Origin: Pseudomonas capeferrum
GTDB lineage: Bacteria > Pseudomonadota > Gammaproteobacteria > Pseudomonadales > Pseudomonadaceae
Assembly: GCF_000731675.1 (NCBI RefSeq)
Contig: NZ_JMIT01000001.1
Coordinates: 2,355,714 to 2,419,713, forward strand
Direction: 5' to 3'
Length of the DNA: 64,000 nt
This document shows, one piece after another, positions 7,741 through 16,189 of this stretch; positions within the stretch are counted from its first letter, which is position 1; every line of letters begins with the position of its first letter. The position numbers and the translations under genes were made by a program. The notes below the pieces were generated by a model. The model was given only the letters and a program-made list of their open reading frames with translations, was not told the origin of the DNA and ran no database searches.

Positions 7741-8523
7741 ATGCGTACCATCAACAGCCTGATCCTCGCCGGCGGCCTGCTGGCCTGCGGCACCACCTTC
7801 GGCGGCGACCTGCTGCAGTGGCAGAACAACAGCCTCACCTACCTGTGGGGCAAGAACTTCAAGGTCAACCCCGAGATCCAGCAGACGGTGACGTTCGAGC
7901 ATGCCGATGGCTGGAAGTACGGCGACAACTTCATCTTCGTCGACAAGATCTTCTACCAGGGCAAGAAAGACGCCGGGAACGGCCCCAACACCTACTACGG
8001 TGAAATCAGCCCGCGCCTGTCGTTTGGCAAGATCTTCGACCAGAAGCTGGCGTTCGGCCCGGTCAAGGACGTGCTGTTGGCGATGACCTACGAGTTTGGC
8101 GAGGGGGATACCGAGTCTTACCTGATCGGCCCTGGCTTCGACCTGGACATCCCGGGCTTCGACTACTTCCAGCTGAACTTCTACCAGCGCACCACCGACG
8201 GCAGCCGTGCGGGTGACAACGTCTGGCAGATTACCCCGGTGTGGTCGTACACCATCCCTGTGGGCTCGTCCGACATCCTCATCGACGGTTTCATGGACTG
8301 GGTGGTGGACAACGACGAGAACCGTCGCGGTACCTACCAGGCCAACCTGCACTTCAACCCGCAGGTCAAATATGACCTGGGCAAGGCGTTGCACCTGGGT
8401 GAGAAGCAGCTGTACGTAGGTTTTGAGTACGACTACTGGAAGAACAAGTACGGCATCAAGGACAGCGATGCCTTCACGACCGACCAGAATACGGCGAGCT
8501 TCCTGGTCAAGGTTCACTTCTGA
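7741..8523 (+). CDS. Tsx/OmpK-type outer-membrane channel, copy 2
   Basis: Paralogue of the preceding gene, 260 residues. Its signal peptide is MRTINSLILAGGLLACGTTFG and its mature start GDLLQWQNNSLTYLWGKNF. It keeps the same strand order (FIFVDKIFYQGK, YYGEISPRLSFGK, ILIDGFMDWVVDN) and the same LVKVHF end. The two look like a tandem duplication with moderate divergence. It has its own 352-base upstream region with a sigma54-like promoter, so it may be expressed separately from copy 1. It ends at a strong hairpin shared with the convergent DUF808 gene. Substrate unknown; purine compounds are the contextual guess. Confidence 0.88.
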   Translation: MRTINSLILAGGLLACGTTFGGDLLQWQNNSLTYLWGKNFKVNPEIQQTVTFEHADGWKYGDNFIFVDKIFYQGKKDAGNGPNTYYGEISPRLSFGKIFDQKLAFGPVKDVLLAMTYEFGEGDTESYLIGPGFDLDIPGFDYFQLNFYQRTTDGSRAGDNVWQITPVWSYTIPVGSSDILIDGFMDWVVDNDENRRGTYQANLHFNPQVKYDLGKALHLGEKQLYVGFEYDYWKNKYGIKDSDAFTTDQNTASFLVKVHF

Positions 8524-8533
8524 CCTGAAAGAC

Positions 8534-8560
8534 CACAGGGGCCGCTTTGCGGCCCCTGTG
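8534..8560. terminator. Bidirectional hairpin between convergent genes
   Basis: CACAGGGGCCGC (8534-8545) and GCGGCCCCTGTG (8549-8560) form a perfect 12-bp stem with loop TTT, sitting between two converging stop codons. Confidence 0.7.
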
Positions 8561-8566
8561 TCACAG

Positions 8567-9481
8567 TCACTGAGCCGGGCGCATTACCCGCCACAACTTG
8601 CTCAAACCGCTCACTACCGCCAACACGGCAGCGCCCGCAACAATGCCCACACCCCCGTTGAGCAATGCGCCCGTCAGCGCCCCGCCGCGCCCTTCGCTGA
8701 ACGCCTCGATCGCATGATGCAACGGCCCGATGCCATGCACCAGAATCCCGCCGCCGACCAAGAACATCGCCGCAGTGCCGATCACCGACAGGCTTTTCAT
8801 CATGTAAGGCGCCGCGCGCAGGATGCCGTTACCCACCACCTGGGCCAGCTTCGATGCCTTCTGCGTCATCCACAGGCCCAGGTCATCGAGCTTGACGATG
8901 CCGCCCACCAGCCCGTAAACGCCGATGGTCATGACAATGGCGATACCCGACAGCACGATGATCTGCTGGGTCAACGGCGCATCGGCTACGGTGCCCAGAG
9001 TAATGGCGATGATTTCTGCCGAGAGAATGAAGTCGGTGCGCACCGCGCCTTTGATCTTGGTTTTCTCGAAGGCCACCAGGTCGACATTGGCGTCGGCCAC
9101 GGCTTCCTTGCGCGCCTCATGCTGCGCCTCGTCCTCTTCCTTGCTGTGCAAGAACTTGTGTGCGAGCTTTTCGAAGCCCTCGTAGCACAGGTAAGCGCCG
9201 CCGATCATCAACAAGGGCGTTACCGCCCAAGGGATGAACGCACTGATCAGCAACGCCGCCGGCACCAGGATCGCCTTGTTGACGAACGAGCCCTTGGCCA
9301 CCGCCCACACCACCGGGATCTCGCGCTCGGCGCGTACGCCAGTGACCTGCTGAGCATTGAGCGCCAGGTCGTCGCCCAATACGCCAGCAGTCTTCTTCGC
9401 CGCGACTTTGGTCATGAGTGACACGTCGTCGAGCACCGTGGCGATGTCGTCGATCAGTACCAGTAGACTGCTGCCTGCCAT
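8567..9481 (-). CDS. DUF808 family inner-membrane protein
   Basis: 304-residue membrane protein of the DUF808 (YedI) family, function unknown. It begins [21 protein letters not shown], then [22 protein letters not shown], followed by several membrane segments ([40 protein letters not shown] and a Gly-rich C-terminal segment). A charged stretch near residue 110 ([15 protein letters not shown]) is typical of the family. It is transcribed alone, convergent with the porins and divergent from the RutR-like regulator. Nothing in its sequence links it to purine use. Confidence 0.85.
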   Translation of the reverse strand: MAGSSLLVLIDDIATVLDDVSLMTKVAAKKTAGVLGDDLALNAQQVTGVRAEREIPVVWAVAKGSFVNKAILVPAALLISAFIPWAVTPLLMIGGAYLCYEGFEKLAHKFLHSKEEDEAQHEARKEAVADANVDLVAFEKTKIKGAVRTDFILSAEIIAITLGTVADAPLTQQIIVLSGIAIVMTIGVYGLVGGIVKLDDLGLWMTQKASKLAQVVGNGILRAAPYMMKSLSVIGTAAMFLVGGGILVHGIGPLHHAIEAFSEGRGGALTGALLNGGVGIVAGAAVLAVVSGLSKLWRVMRPAQ

Positions 9482-9613
9482 GTTTGCCTGTTTCCCGTGA
9501 AATGAATGCGCCGGAGTCTAGCCCAAAGTCGCTGCCTTGAGCGCCCGTCGAGCCCGGTGCTACCATGCCCGATCCCTCTTAGAGGTGGCCAGACACGAGG
9601 AAGATCCCTGACC

Positions 9614-10225
9614 ATGAGCACCATTCGCGAGCGCAACAAGGAACTGATCCTGCGCGCGGCCAGCGAGGAATTCGCCGACAAGGGCTTCGCCGCCACCAAG
9701 ACCAGCGATATCGCGGCCAAGGCCGGCCTGCCCAAGCCAAACGTGTACTACTACTTCAAATCCAAGGACAACCTCTACCGCGAGGTCCTGGAGAGCATCA
9801 TCGCGCCTATCATGCAGGCCTCGACGCCGTTCAATGCCGACGGTGACCCCAAGGAAGTGTTGAGTTCGTACATTCGCTCGAAGATCCGCATCTCGCGCGA
9901 CCTGCCGCATGCATCCAAGGTGTTTGCCAGCGAGATCATGCACGGTGCGCCGCATTTGTCGCCCAACCAGGTCGAGCAGCTCAACGAACAGGCGCGGCAC
10001 AACATCGAGTGCATCCAGGGCTGGATCGAGCGCGGGCAGATTGCCAATGTGGATGCGCATCACCTGATGTTCAGCATCTGGGCGGCGACCCAGACCTATG
10101 CCGATTTCGATTGGCAGATCTCGGCGGTAACGGGCAAGGCCAAGCTGGCCGACAGCGATTATGACGCTGCGGCCGAGACCATCATCCGGCTGGTGCTCAA
10201 GGGCTGTGAGCCTGAGGCGGCCTGA
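9614..10225 (+). CDS. RutR-like TetR-family regulator
   Basis: 203-residue TetR-family repressor. The N-terminal helix-turn-helix covers roughly residues 25-55 (TKTSDIAAKAGLPKPNVYYYF). The C-terminal half matches the YcdC/RutR domain: YIRSKIRISRDLPHASKVF, EIMHGAPHLS, then HLMFSIWAATQTYADFDWQ and ISAVTGKAKLAD, all aligning with E. coli RutR, which binds uracil and thymine and controls pyrimidine and purine use. I chose ATG 9614, since translation upstream of it shows no conserved sequence. Sites resembling the RutR operator lie at 25449 and 25491 before the NCS1 permease. Whether the ligand is uracil here is unknown. Confidence 0.85.
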   Translation: MSTIRERNKELILRAASEEFADKGFAATKTSDIAAKAGLPKPNVYYYFKSKDNLYREVLESIIAPIMQASTPFNADGDPKEVLSSYIRSKIRISRDLPHASKVFASEIMHGAPHLSPNQVEQLNEQARHNIECIQGWIERGQIANVDAHHLMFSIWAATQTYADFDWQISAVTGKAKLADSDYDAAAETIIRLVLKGCEPEAA

Positions 10226-10236
10226 TCGGGCCAATG

Positions 10237-10317
10237 GGGCTGCTATGCAGCCCGTTCGCGACACAAGGCCGCTCCTGTAGGAGCGGCCTTGCGTCGCGAT
10301 GGGCCGCAAAGCGGCCC
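10237..10317. repeat. REP cluster between convergent genes
   Basis: Three hairpins in a row: GGGCTGC/GCAGCCC (10237-10253), a near-perfect 21-bp inverted repeat centred on AGGAGCGGCCTTG (10256-10299), and GGGCCGC/GCGGCCC (10301-10317). The middle one is two REP units head to head, of the family also seen at 13673, 30855 and 59494. Probably ends transcription from both sides. Confidence 0.75.
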
Positions 10318-10332
10318 CAACAATCTAAGTTT

Positions 10333-10773
10333 TTACGCCGCCACCCCCGCATCCGCCGTCAACCCAACCTCCTCGATCGCACTGATCGCGCACTGCTCGT
10401 CGATATCCGACGTATCGCCGCTGATCCCTACCGCACCCAGCACCTTGCCGTCCTGATCACGAATCAGCACGCCACCCGGCGCCGGCACCACAGGCCGCTC
10501 CCCTAACCCATTCAGCGCGGCAAAGAACGCCGGCCGTTGCTGCGCATCCAGTGCCAGCAAACGCGAGCCCTTGCCCAAGGCAATCGCACCCCAGGCTTTA
10601 CCGGTGGCCACTTCCGGGCGAATCAGGCTAGCGCCATCTTCCCGCTGCAGCGCCAGCACGTGCCCGCCCGCATCCAGCACCGCCACGGTCAGTGGCGCCG
10701 CATTGATCTTGCGGCCTGCGGCCAGCGCGGCATTCACCAGGCTTACCGCGACTTTCAGGTTCAGAACGTTCAT
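10333..10773 (-). CDS. GlcG/HbpS-like (DUF336) protein
   Basis: 146-residue protein of the GlcG/HbpS (DUF336) family, some members of which bind haem or act near glycolate and cobalamin pathways. It begins MNVLNLKVAVSLVNAALAAG; VAVLDAGGHVLALQREDGA and GGVLIRDQDGKVLGAVGISG are the family signatures. I chose ATG 10773, preceded by AGAGGACCTTTTC. It is divergent from gcl, and the two share an intergenic region with two TTGTATACAA palindromes, so they are probably co-regulated. A metabolic role in glyoxylate handling is plausible from context but not shown by the sequence. Confidence 0.82.
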   Translation of the reverse strand: MNVLNLKVAVSLVNAALAAGRKINAAPLTVAVLDAGGHVLALQREDGASLIRPEVATGKAWGAIALGKGSRLLALDAQQRPAFFAALNGLGERPVVPAPGGVLIRDQDGKVLGAVGISGDTSDIDEQCAISAIEEVGLTADAGVAA

Positions 10774-10855
10774 GAAAAGGTCCTCTTCTTGTTGTGAGAA
10801 GCCCTGAGGGCAGTTGAAAACCGATGACCTAAATAGAACACAACGAAAGATATTT

Positions 10856-10865
10856 TTGTATACAA
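10856..10865. promoter_or_regulatory. Operator palindrome, glcG-like side
   Basis: Exact TTGTATACAA, in an A/T-rich run, 82 bases upstream of the GlcG-like gene and exactly 140 bases from the next copy. The 10774-11030 intergenic region thus holds two operators and a sigma70-type promoter for gcl. Confidence 0.65.
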
Positions 10866-10950
10866 TATTTTTAAACGATCGTACCAGATCCGACAGAACC
10901 CAGTTTTCACGGGCTCTCCGACGAAAGCCAGCTTCCCCGATGAAAATCCA

Positions 10951-10980
10951 TTGACCTAGCCCGCCAGGCGTGAATACACT
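10951..10980 (+). promoter_or_regulatory. Sigma70-type promoter for gcl
   Basis: TTGACC (10951-10956), an 18-base spacer and TACACT (10975-10980). Transcription would start near 10987, just before the operator at 10996, which fits direct repression. Confidence 0.5.
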
Positions 10981-10995
10981 CTGTCGCAAAGCAAG

Positions 10996-11005
10996 TTGTA
11001 TACAA
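10996..11005. promoter_or_regulatory. Operator palindrome, gcl side
   Basis: Exact TTGTATACAA 25 bases before the gcl ATG and just downstream of the predicted start site. In P. putida KT2440 the gcl genes are known to be repressed by GclR, a GntR-family protein; this site is the natural candidate for its operator (inference). Confidence 0.7.
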
Positions 11006-11030
11006 TTACAAAATCGATGAGGCACAACCC

Positions 11031-12806
11031 ATGAGCAAAATGAGAGCAATCGATGCAGCCGTTCTGGTCATGCGCCGTGAAGGTGTAGATACCGCGTTCG
11101 GCATCCCAGGGGCTGCCATCAACCCGCTGTACTCAGCCCTGAAGAAAGTCGGTGGCATCGATCACGTCCTCGCTCGTCACGTCGAAGGTGCCTCGCACAT
11201 GGCCGAGGGCTACACCCGTGCCAACCCGGGCAACATCGGCGTGTGCATCGGTACCTCCGGCCCTGCCGGCACCGACATGGTCACCGGCCTGTACAGCGCG
11301 TCGGCCGACTCCATTCCAATCCTCTGCATCACTGGCCAAGCCCCGCGTGCACGTCTGCACAAGGAAGACTTCCAGGCCGTCGACATCACCAGCATCGTCA
11401 AGCCGGTCACCAAGTGGGCCACCACCGTACTGGAGCCAGGCCAAGTGCCTTACGCGTTCCAGAAGGCCTTCTATGAAATGCGTACCGGCCGCCCAGGCCC
11501 GGTACTGATCGACCTGCCGTTCGATGTGCAGATGGCCGAAATCGAATTCGACATCGACGCCTACGAGCCACTGGCCGTCAACAAGCCATCCGCCACCCGC
11601 GTCCAGGCCGAAAAAGCCCTGGCCCTGCTCAACGATGCCGAACGCCCACTGCTGGTTGCAGGTGGCGGCATCATCAACGCCGACGCCAGCGACAAGCTGG
11701 TCGAGTTCGCCGAGCTGACCGGCGTACCGGTGATCCCGACCCTGATGGGCTGGGGCACCATCCCGGACGACCACGCCCTGATGGTCGGCATGGTCGGCCT
11801 GCAGACTTCGCACCGCTACGGCAACGCCACCCTGCTGAAATCCGACCTGGTGTTCGGTATCGGTAACCGTTGGGCCAACCGCCACACCGGCTCCGTCGAT
11901 GTTTACACCGAAGGCCGCAAGTTCGTGCACGTGGACATCGAGCCCACCCAGATCGGCCGCGTGTTCACTCCCGACCTGGGCATCGTCTCGGACGCCGGCA
12001 AGGCGCTGGACGTGTTCCTCGAAGTGGCCCGCGAGTGGAAAGCCGCCGGCAAGCTCAAGGACCGCAGCGCCTGGCTGGAAGACTGCCAGCAGCGCAAGGC
12101 CAGCCTGCAGCGCAAGACCCACTTCGACAACGTGCCGGTCAAGCCGCAGCGCGTGTACGAAGAGATGAACCAGGTATTCGGCAAGGACACCTGCTACGTC
12201 AGCACCATCGGCCTGTCGCAGATCGCCGGTGCGCAGTTCCTGCACGTGTACAAGCCACGCAACTGGATCAACTGCGGCCAGGCCGGCCCGCTGGGCTGGA
12301 CCATCCCTGCCGCCCTGGGCGTGGTCAAGGCCGACCCATCGCGCAAGGTTGTCGCCCTGTCGGGTGACTACGACTTCCAGTTCATGATCGAAGAACTGGC
12401 TGTCGGTGCGCAGTTCAACCTGCCGTACGTTCACGTGCTGGTGAACAACGCCTACCTCGGCCTGATCCGCCAGGCGCAGCGTGGCTTCGACATGGATTAC
12501 TGTGTACAACTGGCGTTCGAGAACATCAACTCGACCGACGCTGCCAGCTACGGTGTCGACCACGTTGCCGTGGTCGAAGGCCTGGGCTGCAAGGCCATCC
12601 GCGTATTCGAACCAGGCGAAATCGCCCCTGCCCTGCTCAAGGCGCAGAAGATGGCCGAAGAGTTCCGCGTGCCGGTGGTGGTCGAGGTGATCCTCGAGCG
12701 TGTCACCAACATTTCCATGGGTACCGAGATCAACGCCGTCAACGAGTTCGAAGACTTGGCCCTGGTCGGCAACGACGCGCCAACCGCGATCTCGATGCTC
12801 GACTGA
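11031..12806 (+). CDS. gcl: Glyoxylate carboligase Gcl
   Basis: Thiamine-diphosphate enzyme that condenses two glyoxylates to tartronate semialdehyde and CO2. The 591-residue protein has the three-domain acetolactate-synthase layout. The usual catalytic glutamate of ThDP enzymes is replaced by Val51 ([14 protein letters not shown]), the hallmark of Gcl. The ThDP site is marked by SGDYDF near residue 440 and [14 protein letters not shown] near residue 473. ATG 11031 is 25 bases after an operator palindrome. It heads gcl-hyi-glxR-glycerate kinase-pykF, which takes glyoxylate from AllA to pyruvate. The conserved Val51 makes the assignment secure. Confidence 0.97.
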   Translation: MSKMRAIDAAVLVMRREGVDTAFGIPGAAINPLYSALKKVGGIDHVLARHVEGASHMAEGYTRANPGNIGVCIGTSGPAGTDMVTGLYSASADSIPILCITGQAPRARLHKEDFQAVDITSIVKPVTKWATTVLEPGQVPYAFQKAFYEMRTGRPGPVLIDLPFDVQMAEIEFDIDAYEPLAVNKPSATRVQAEKALALLNDAERPLLVAGGGIINADASDKLVEFAELTGVPVIPTLMGWGTIPDDHALMVGMVGLQTSHRYGNATLLKSDLVFGIGNRWANRHTGSVDVYTEGRKFVHVDIEPTQIGRVFTPDLGIVSDAGKALDVFLEVAREWKAAGKLKDRSAWLEDCQQRKASLQRKTHFDNVPVKPQRVYEEMNQVFGKDTCYVSTIGLSQIAGAQFLHVYKPRNWINCGQAGPLGWTIPAALGVVKADPSRKVVALSGDYDFQFMIEELAVGAQFNLPYVHVLVNNAYLGLIRQAQRGFDMDYCVQLAFENINSTDAASYGVDHVAVVEGLGCKAIRVFEPGEIAPALLKAQKMAEEFRVPVVVEVILERVTNISMGTEINAVNEFEDLALVGNDAPTAISMLD

Positions 12807-12815
12807 TTGCCTGAC

Positions 12816-12853
12816 GCCCCCGTGCATCCCGCCTATGTGGCGCCGGGGGCTTT
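12816..12853 (+). terminator. Hairpin between gcl and hyi
   Basis: GCCCCCG (12816-12822) pairs with CGGGGGC (12844-12850), followed by TTT, with a 21-base loop. It lies 9 bases after the gcl stop and just before the hyi ribosome site (AAGGAG). It could trim gcl expression relative to the rest of the operon or protect an mRNA end. Confidence 0.4.
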
Positions 12854-12872
12854 AATCTGCAAGGAGACAACC

Positions 12873-13655
12873 ATGCCTCGCTTCGCTGCCAACCTGTCCA
12901 TGCTGTTCACCGAACAGGACTTCCTGGCCCGCTTCAAGGCCGCCGCCGATGCTGGTTTCAGCGGTGTCGAATACCTCTTCCCGTACGATTTCAGCGCTGC
13001 CGAAATCAAGCAACAGCTCGACGCTCACGGCCTGACCCAGGTGCTGTTCAACCTGCCGGCCGGCGATTGGGGCAAGGGCGAACGCGGTATTGCCTGCCAC
13101 CCGGACCGCGTCGAAGAATTCCGCGCCGGCGTCGACAAGGCCATCGAATACGCCAAGGTACTGGGCAACACCCAGGTCAACGCCTTGGCCGGCATTCGCC
13201 CGCAGGGCCTGCAATGCGCCGACGTGCGCAAGACCTTCGTCGACAACCTGCGCTTTGCCGCCGACAAGCTCAAGGCCGCAGGCATTCGCCTGGTCATGGA
13301 AATGATCAACACCCGCGACATCCCGGGCTTCTACCTGAACACCACCCAGCAAGCCCTGGACATCCAGGCCGAAGTCGGCAGCGACAACCTGTTCCTGCAG
13401 TACGACATCTACCACATGCAGATCATGGAAGGTGACCTGGCCCGCACCATTGAGGGCAACCTGAAACTGATCAACCACATCCAGCTGGCCGACAACCCGG
13501 GCCGCAACGAACCAGGCACCGGCGAGATCAACTACCGCTTCCTGTTCGAGCACCTGGACCGCATCGGCTACCAGGGCTGGGTGGGCGCGGAATACAAGCC
13601 ACTGACCACGACCGAAGCAGGTCTGGGCTGGCTGAAGACTCATAACGCAATTTAA
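12873..13655 (+). CDS. hyi: Hydroxypyruvate isomerase Hyi
   Basis: Interconverts tartronate semialdehyde and hydroxypyruvate. The 260-residue TIM barrel belongs to the xylose-isomerase-like superfamily. It begins MPRFAANLSMLFTEQDFLARF. The metal-site and catalytic strands are visible as LVMEMINTRDIPG, FLQYDIYHMQIMEG, HIQLADNPGRNEPGTGEINY and WVGAEYKP, containing the two catalytic glutamates. The start is ATG 12873 with AAGGAG 7 bases upstream. It lies between gcl and glxR. A pair of REP units (13673-13797) separates it from glxR. Confidence 0.95.
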   Translation: MPRFAANLSMLFTEQDFLARFKAAADAGFSGVEYLFPYDFSAAEIKQQLDAHGLTQVLFNLPAGDWGKGERGIACHPDRVEEFRAGVDKAIEYAKVLGNTQVNALAGIRPQGLQCADVRKTFVDNLRFAADKLKAAGIRLVMEMINTRDIPGFYLNTTQQALDIQAEVGSDNLFLQYDIYHMQIMEGDLARTIEGNLKLINHIQLADNPGRNEPGTGEINYRFLFEHLDRIGYQGWVGAEYKPLTTTEAGLGWLKTHNAI

Positions 13656-13672
13656 GGGCGAATACGCACTTT

Positions 13673-13797
13673 GTAGGAGCGGCCTTGCGTCGCGATGGGC
13701 TGCGCAGCAGCCCCGGCAATCTTTGCTGTGGCCGAAATTCTGGGGGCGCTGCGCCCCCTTTCCGACCGGTCCGGCGCCCCGGCAAGGCCGCTCCTAC
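13673..13797. repeat. REP pair between hyi and glxR
   Basis: GTAGGAGCGGCCTTG (13673-13687) and its reverse complement (13783-13797) face each other, with two further hairpins inside (GGGCTGCGCAGCAGCCC, GGGGGCGCTGCGCCCCC). Same family as 10256, 30855 and 59494. It sits inside the operon, so it probably affects mRNA decay more than termination. Confidence 0.8.
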
Positions 13798-13854
13798 AAT
13801 GGGACGCGTCGCCTGCTCCATCGAGATTCAACAACTACAACGAGGTAATCTCTC

Positions 13855-14748
13855 ATGGCTAAAATCGGTTTTATCGGCACCGGCATCATGGGCAAGCCCA
13901 TGGCTCAGAACCTGCAAAAAGCAGGTCACAGCCTGTTCGTCTCCACCCACCACGATGCTGCCCCGGCCGACCTGATCGCCGCCGGCGCCGTGGCCCTGGC
14001 TAACCCGAAAGAAGTTGCCCAGGAAGCTGAGTTCATCATCGTCATGGTCCCCGACACCCCACAGGTCGAAGCCGTCCTGTTCGGTGAAAACGGCGTGGCC
14101 GAAGGTGTGGGCCCGAACAAGGTAGTGATCGACATGAGCTCGATCTCCCCTACCGCCACCAAGGCCTTCGCCGAGAAGATCAAGGCCACTGGCGCCGCCT
14201 ACCTGGACGCCCCGGTGTCCGGCGGTGAAGTCGGTGCCAAGGCTGCGACCCTGAGCATCATGGTCGGCGGTTGCCCGAAAGCCTTCGAGCGCGCACTGCC
14301 GCTGTTCGAAGCCATGGGCAAGAACATCACCCGCGTGGGTGGCAACGGCGACGGCCAGACCGCCAAGGTCGCCAACCAGATCATCGTCGCCCTGAACATC
14401 CAGGCCGTCAGCGAAGCGCTGCTGTTCGCCGCCAAGAACGGCGCCGACCCTGCCAAGGTGCGTGAAGCACTGATGGGCGGCTTCGCTTCGTCGAAAATCC
14501 TCGAAGTGCACGCCGAGCGCATGATCAAAGGCACCTTCGACCCAGGCTTCCGCATCAACCTGCACCAGAAGGACCTGAACCTGGCCCTGCAAGGCGCCAA
14601 GGAGCTGGGCATCAACCTGCCCAACACCTCCAACGCCCAGCAAGTGTTCAACACCTGCCAGGCCCTGGGCGGCGGCAACTGGGATCACTCGGCGCTGATC
14701 AAAGGCCTGGAGCACATGGCCAACTTCTCGATCCGCGACGAGAAATAA
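13855..14748 (+). CDS. glxR: Tartronate semialdehyde reductase GlxR
   Basis: 2-Hydroxy-3-oxopropionate reductase: reduces tartronate semialdehyde to glycerate with NAD(P)H. The 297-residue beta-hydroxyacid dehydrogenase has the Rossmann motif GFIGTGIMGKPMAQNL at residues 5-20. The substrate loop is DAPVSGGEVGAKAATL near residue 118, and the helix with the catalytic Lys is AKVANQIIVALNIQAVSEAL near residue 170. ATG 13855 is preceded by GAGGTAATCTCTC. It competes with Hyi for the product of Gcl and passes glycerate to the kinase two genes on. Confidence 0.95.
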   Translation: MAKIGFIGTGIMGKPMAQNLQKAGHSLFVSTHHDAAPADLIAAGAVALANPKEVAQEAEFIIVMVPDTPQVEAVLFGENGVAEGVGPNKVVIDMSSISPTATKAFAEKIKATGAAYLDAPVSGGEVGAKAATLSIMVGGCPKAFERALPLFEAMGKNITRVGGNGDGQTAKVANQIIVALNIQAVSEALLFAAKNGADPAKVREALMGGFASSKILEVHAERMIKGTFDPGFRINLHQKDLNLALQGAKELGINLPNTSNAQQVFNTCQALGGGNWDHSALIKGLEHMANFSIRDEK

Positions 14749-14826
14749 GCTTCAAGCTGTAAGCCTCGAGCGGCAAGCAAAAGCAGGTCTGCTTTTACTT
14801 GTGGCTTGTAGCTTGAAGCTTGCAGC
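14749..14826. repeat. CAAGC-type inverted repeat
   Basis: GCTTCAAGCTGTAAGCC on one side, and GTGGCTTGTAGCTTGAAGC on the other, flank an AAAAGCAGGTCTGCTTTT hairpin. Related to the repeat at 4950-5075. Lies between glxR and the glycerate kinase gene. The remaining bases up to 14914 hold a second GC-rich hairpin (CCCCTGG/CCAGGGG) and GGGAG before the start. Confidence 0.65.
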
Positions 14827-14914
14827 TCTGGGGACCGCCCCTGGTTCGGCCTGCACGGAGGCAGTTCCAGGGGCGTTTTCGATTCTGCAGAACAACAATA
14901 ATTGGGAGCCTGCC

Positions 14915-16189
14915 ATGTCGGTCGATCCGCAAAAAATTCTTCGCGAGCTGTTCGACACAGCCATCGCCGCCGCCCACCCGCGCCAAGTCCTCGAACCCTA
15001 CCTGCCCGCCGACCGTAGCGGCCGGGTCATCGTCATCGGCGCTGGCAAGGCCGCAGCGGCCATGGCCGAAGTGGTCGAGAAAAGCTGGCAGGGCGAAGTG
15101 TCCGGCCTCGTCGTCACCCGCTACGGCCACGGCGCCAACTGCCAGAAGATCGAGGTGGTCGAAGCCGCCCACCCGGTCCCCGATGCCGCCGGCCTGGCCG
15201 TGGCCAAACGCGTGCTGGAACTGGTCAGCAACCTGAACGAAGACGACCGCGTCATCTTCCTATTGTCTGGCGGCGGTTCCGCCCTGTTGGCCCTGCCTGC
15301 CGAGGGCCTGACCCTGGCCGACAAGCAGCACATCAACAAGGCACTGCTCAAGTCTGGCGCCACCATCGGCGAGATGAACTGCGTACGCAAGCACCTCTCG
15401 GCGATCAAGGGCGGCCGCCTGGCCAAAGCCTGCTGGCCGGCCACCGTCTACACCTATGCGATTTCCGATGTGCCTGGCGACCTGGCCACCGTCATCGCCT
15501 CCGGCCCCACCGTCGCCGACCCGAGCACCAGCGCCGACGCCCTGGCCATCCTCAAGCGCTACAGCATCGACGCGCCCAAGGCGGTTATCGACTGGCTCAA
15601 CAACCCGGCTTCGGAAACCGTCAAGGCCGATGACCCGGCCCTGGCTCGCAGCCATTTCCAATTGATCGCCAAGCCCCAGCAGTCGCTGGAAGCCGCTGCG
15701 GTCAAAGCCCGCCAGGCCGGTTTCAGCCCGCTGATACTCGGCGACCTGGAAGGCGAATCGCGCGAAGTGGCCAAGGTGCACGCCGGTATTGCCCGGCAGA
15801 TCGTGCTGCACGGCCAGCCGCTCAAGGCGCCCTGCGTGATCCTCTCTGGCGGCGAAACCACCGTCACCGTGCGCGGCAACGGCCGTGGCGGGCGCAACGC
15901 CGAGTTCCTGCTCAGCCTCACCGAGAACCTCAAGGGCCTGCCAGGCGTGTACGCCCTGGCCGGCGACACCGACGGCATCGATGGCTCCGAAGAAAACGCC
16001 GGTGCCTTCATGACCCCGGGCAGCTACGCCCGTGCCGAAGCCCTGGGCCTTTCGGCCAGCGACGAGTTGGACAACAACAACGGCTACGGCTACTTCGCCG
16101 CGCTCGATGCGTTGATCGTCACCGAGCCGACGCGCACCAACGTCAACGACTTCCGCGCAATCCTGATCCTCGAGACTCCGCAATCATGA
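14915..16189 (+). CDS. ttuD: Glycerate 2-kinase, MOFRL family (TtuD)
   Basis: 424-residue protein of the MOFRL/GckA family. It has long been named hydroxypyruvate reductase TtuD, but characterised relatives phosphorylate glycerate to 2-phosphoglycerate. Features: VIVIGAGKAAAAMAEV near residue 32, the Gly-rich FLLSGGGSALLALPAEG near residue 113, and in the C-terminal MOFRL domain ILSGGETTVTVRGNGRGGRNAEFLLS near residue 310. There is no Rossmann dinucleotide fold. ATG 14915 follows GGGAG by 6 bases. It overlaps pykF by four bases (ATGA). Kinase activity makes sense next to pyruvate kinase: glycerate to 2-phosphoglycerate, then enolase and PykF to pyruvate. Confidence 0.9.
   Translation: MSVDPQKILRELFDTAIAAAHPRQVLEPYLPADRSGRVIVIGAGKAAAAMAEVVEKSWQGEVSGLVVTRYGHGANCQKIEVVEAAHPVPDAAGLAVAKRVLELVSNLNEDDRVIFLLSGGGSALLALPAEGLTLADKQHINKALLKSGATIGEMNCVRKHLSAIKGGRLAKACWPATVYTYAISDVPGDLATVIASGPTVADPSTSADALAILKRYSIDAPKAVIDWLNNPASETVKADDPALARSHFQLIAKPQQSLEAAAVKARQAGFSPLILGDLEGESREVAKVHAGIARQIVLHGQPLKAPCVILSGGETTVTVRGNGRGGRNAEFLLSLTENLKGLPGVYALAGDTDGIDGSEENAGAFMTPGSYARAEALGLSASDELDNNNGYGYFAALDALIVTEPTRTNVNDFRAILILETPQS

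Noticed and set aside
11133..12827. Long minus-strand open frame (564 codons) opposite gcl
   Set aside because: Gcl on the plus strand is certain; the opposite frame has low-complexity Val/Asp/Gly/His composition and no family features.
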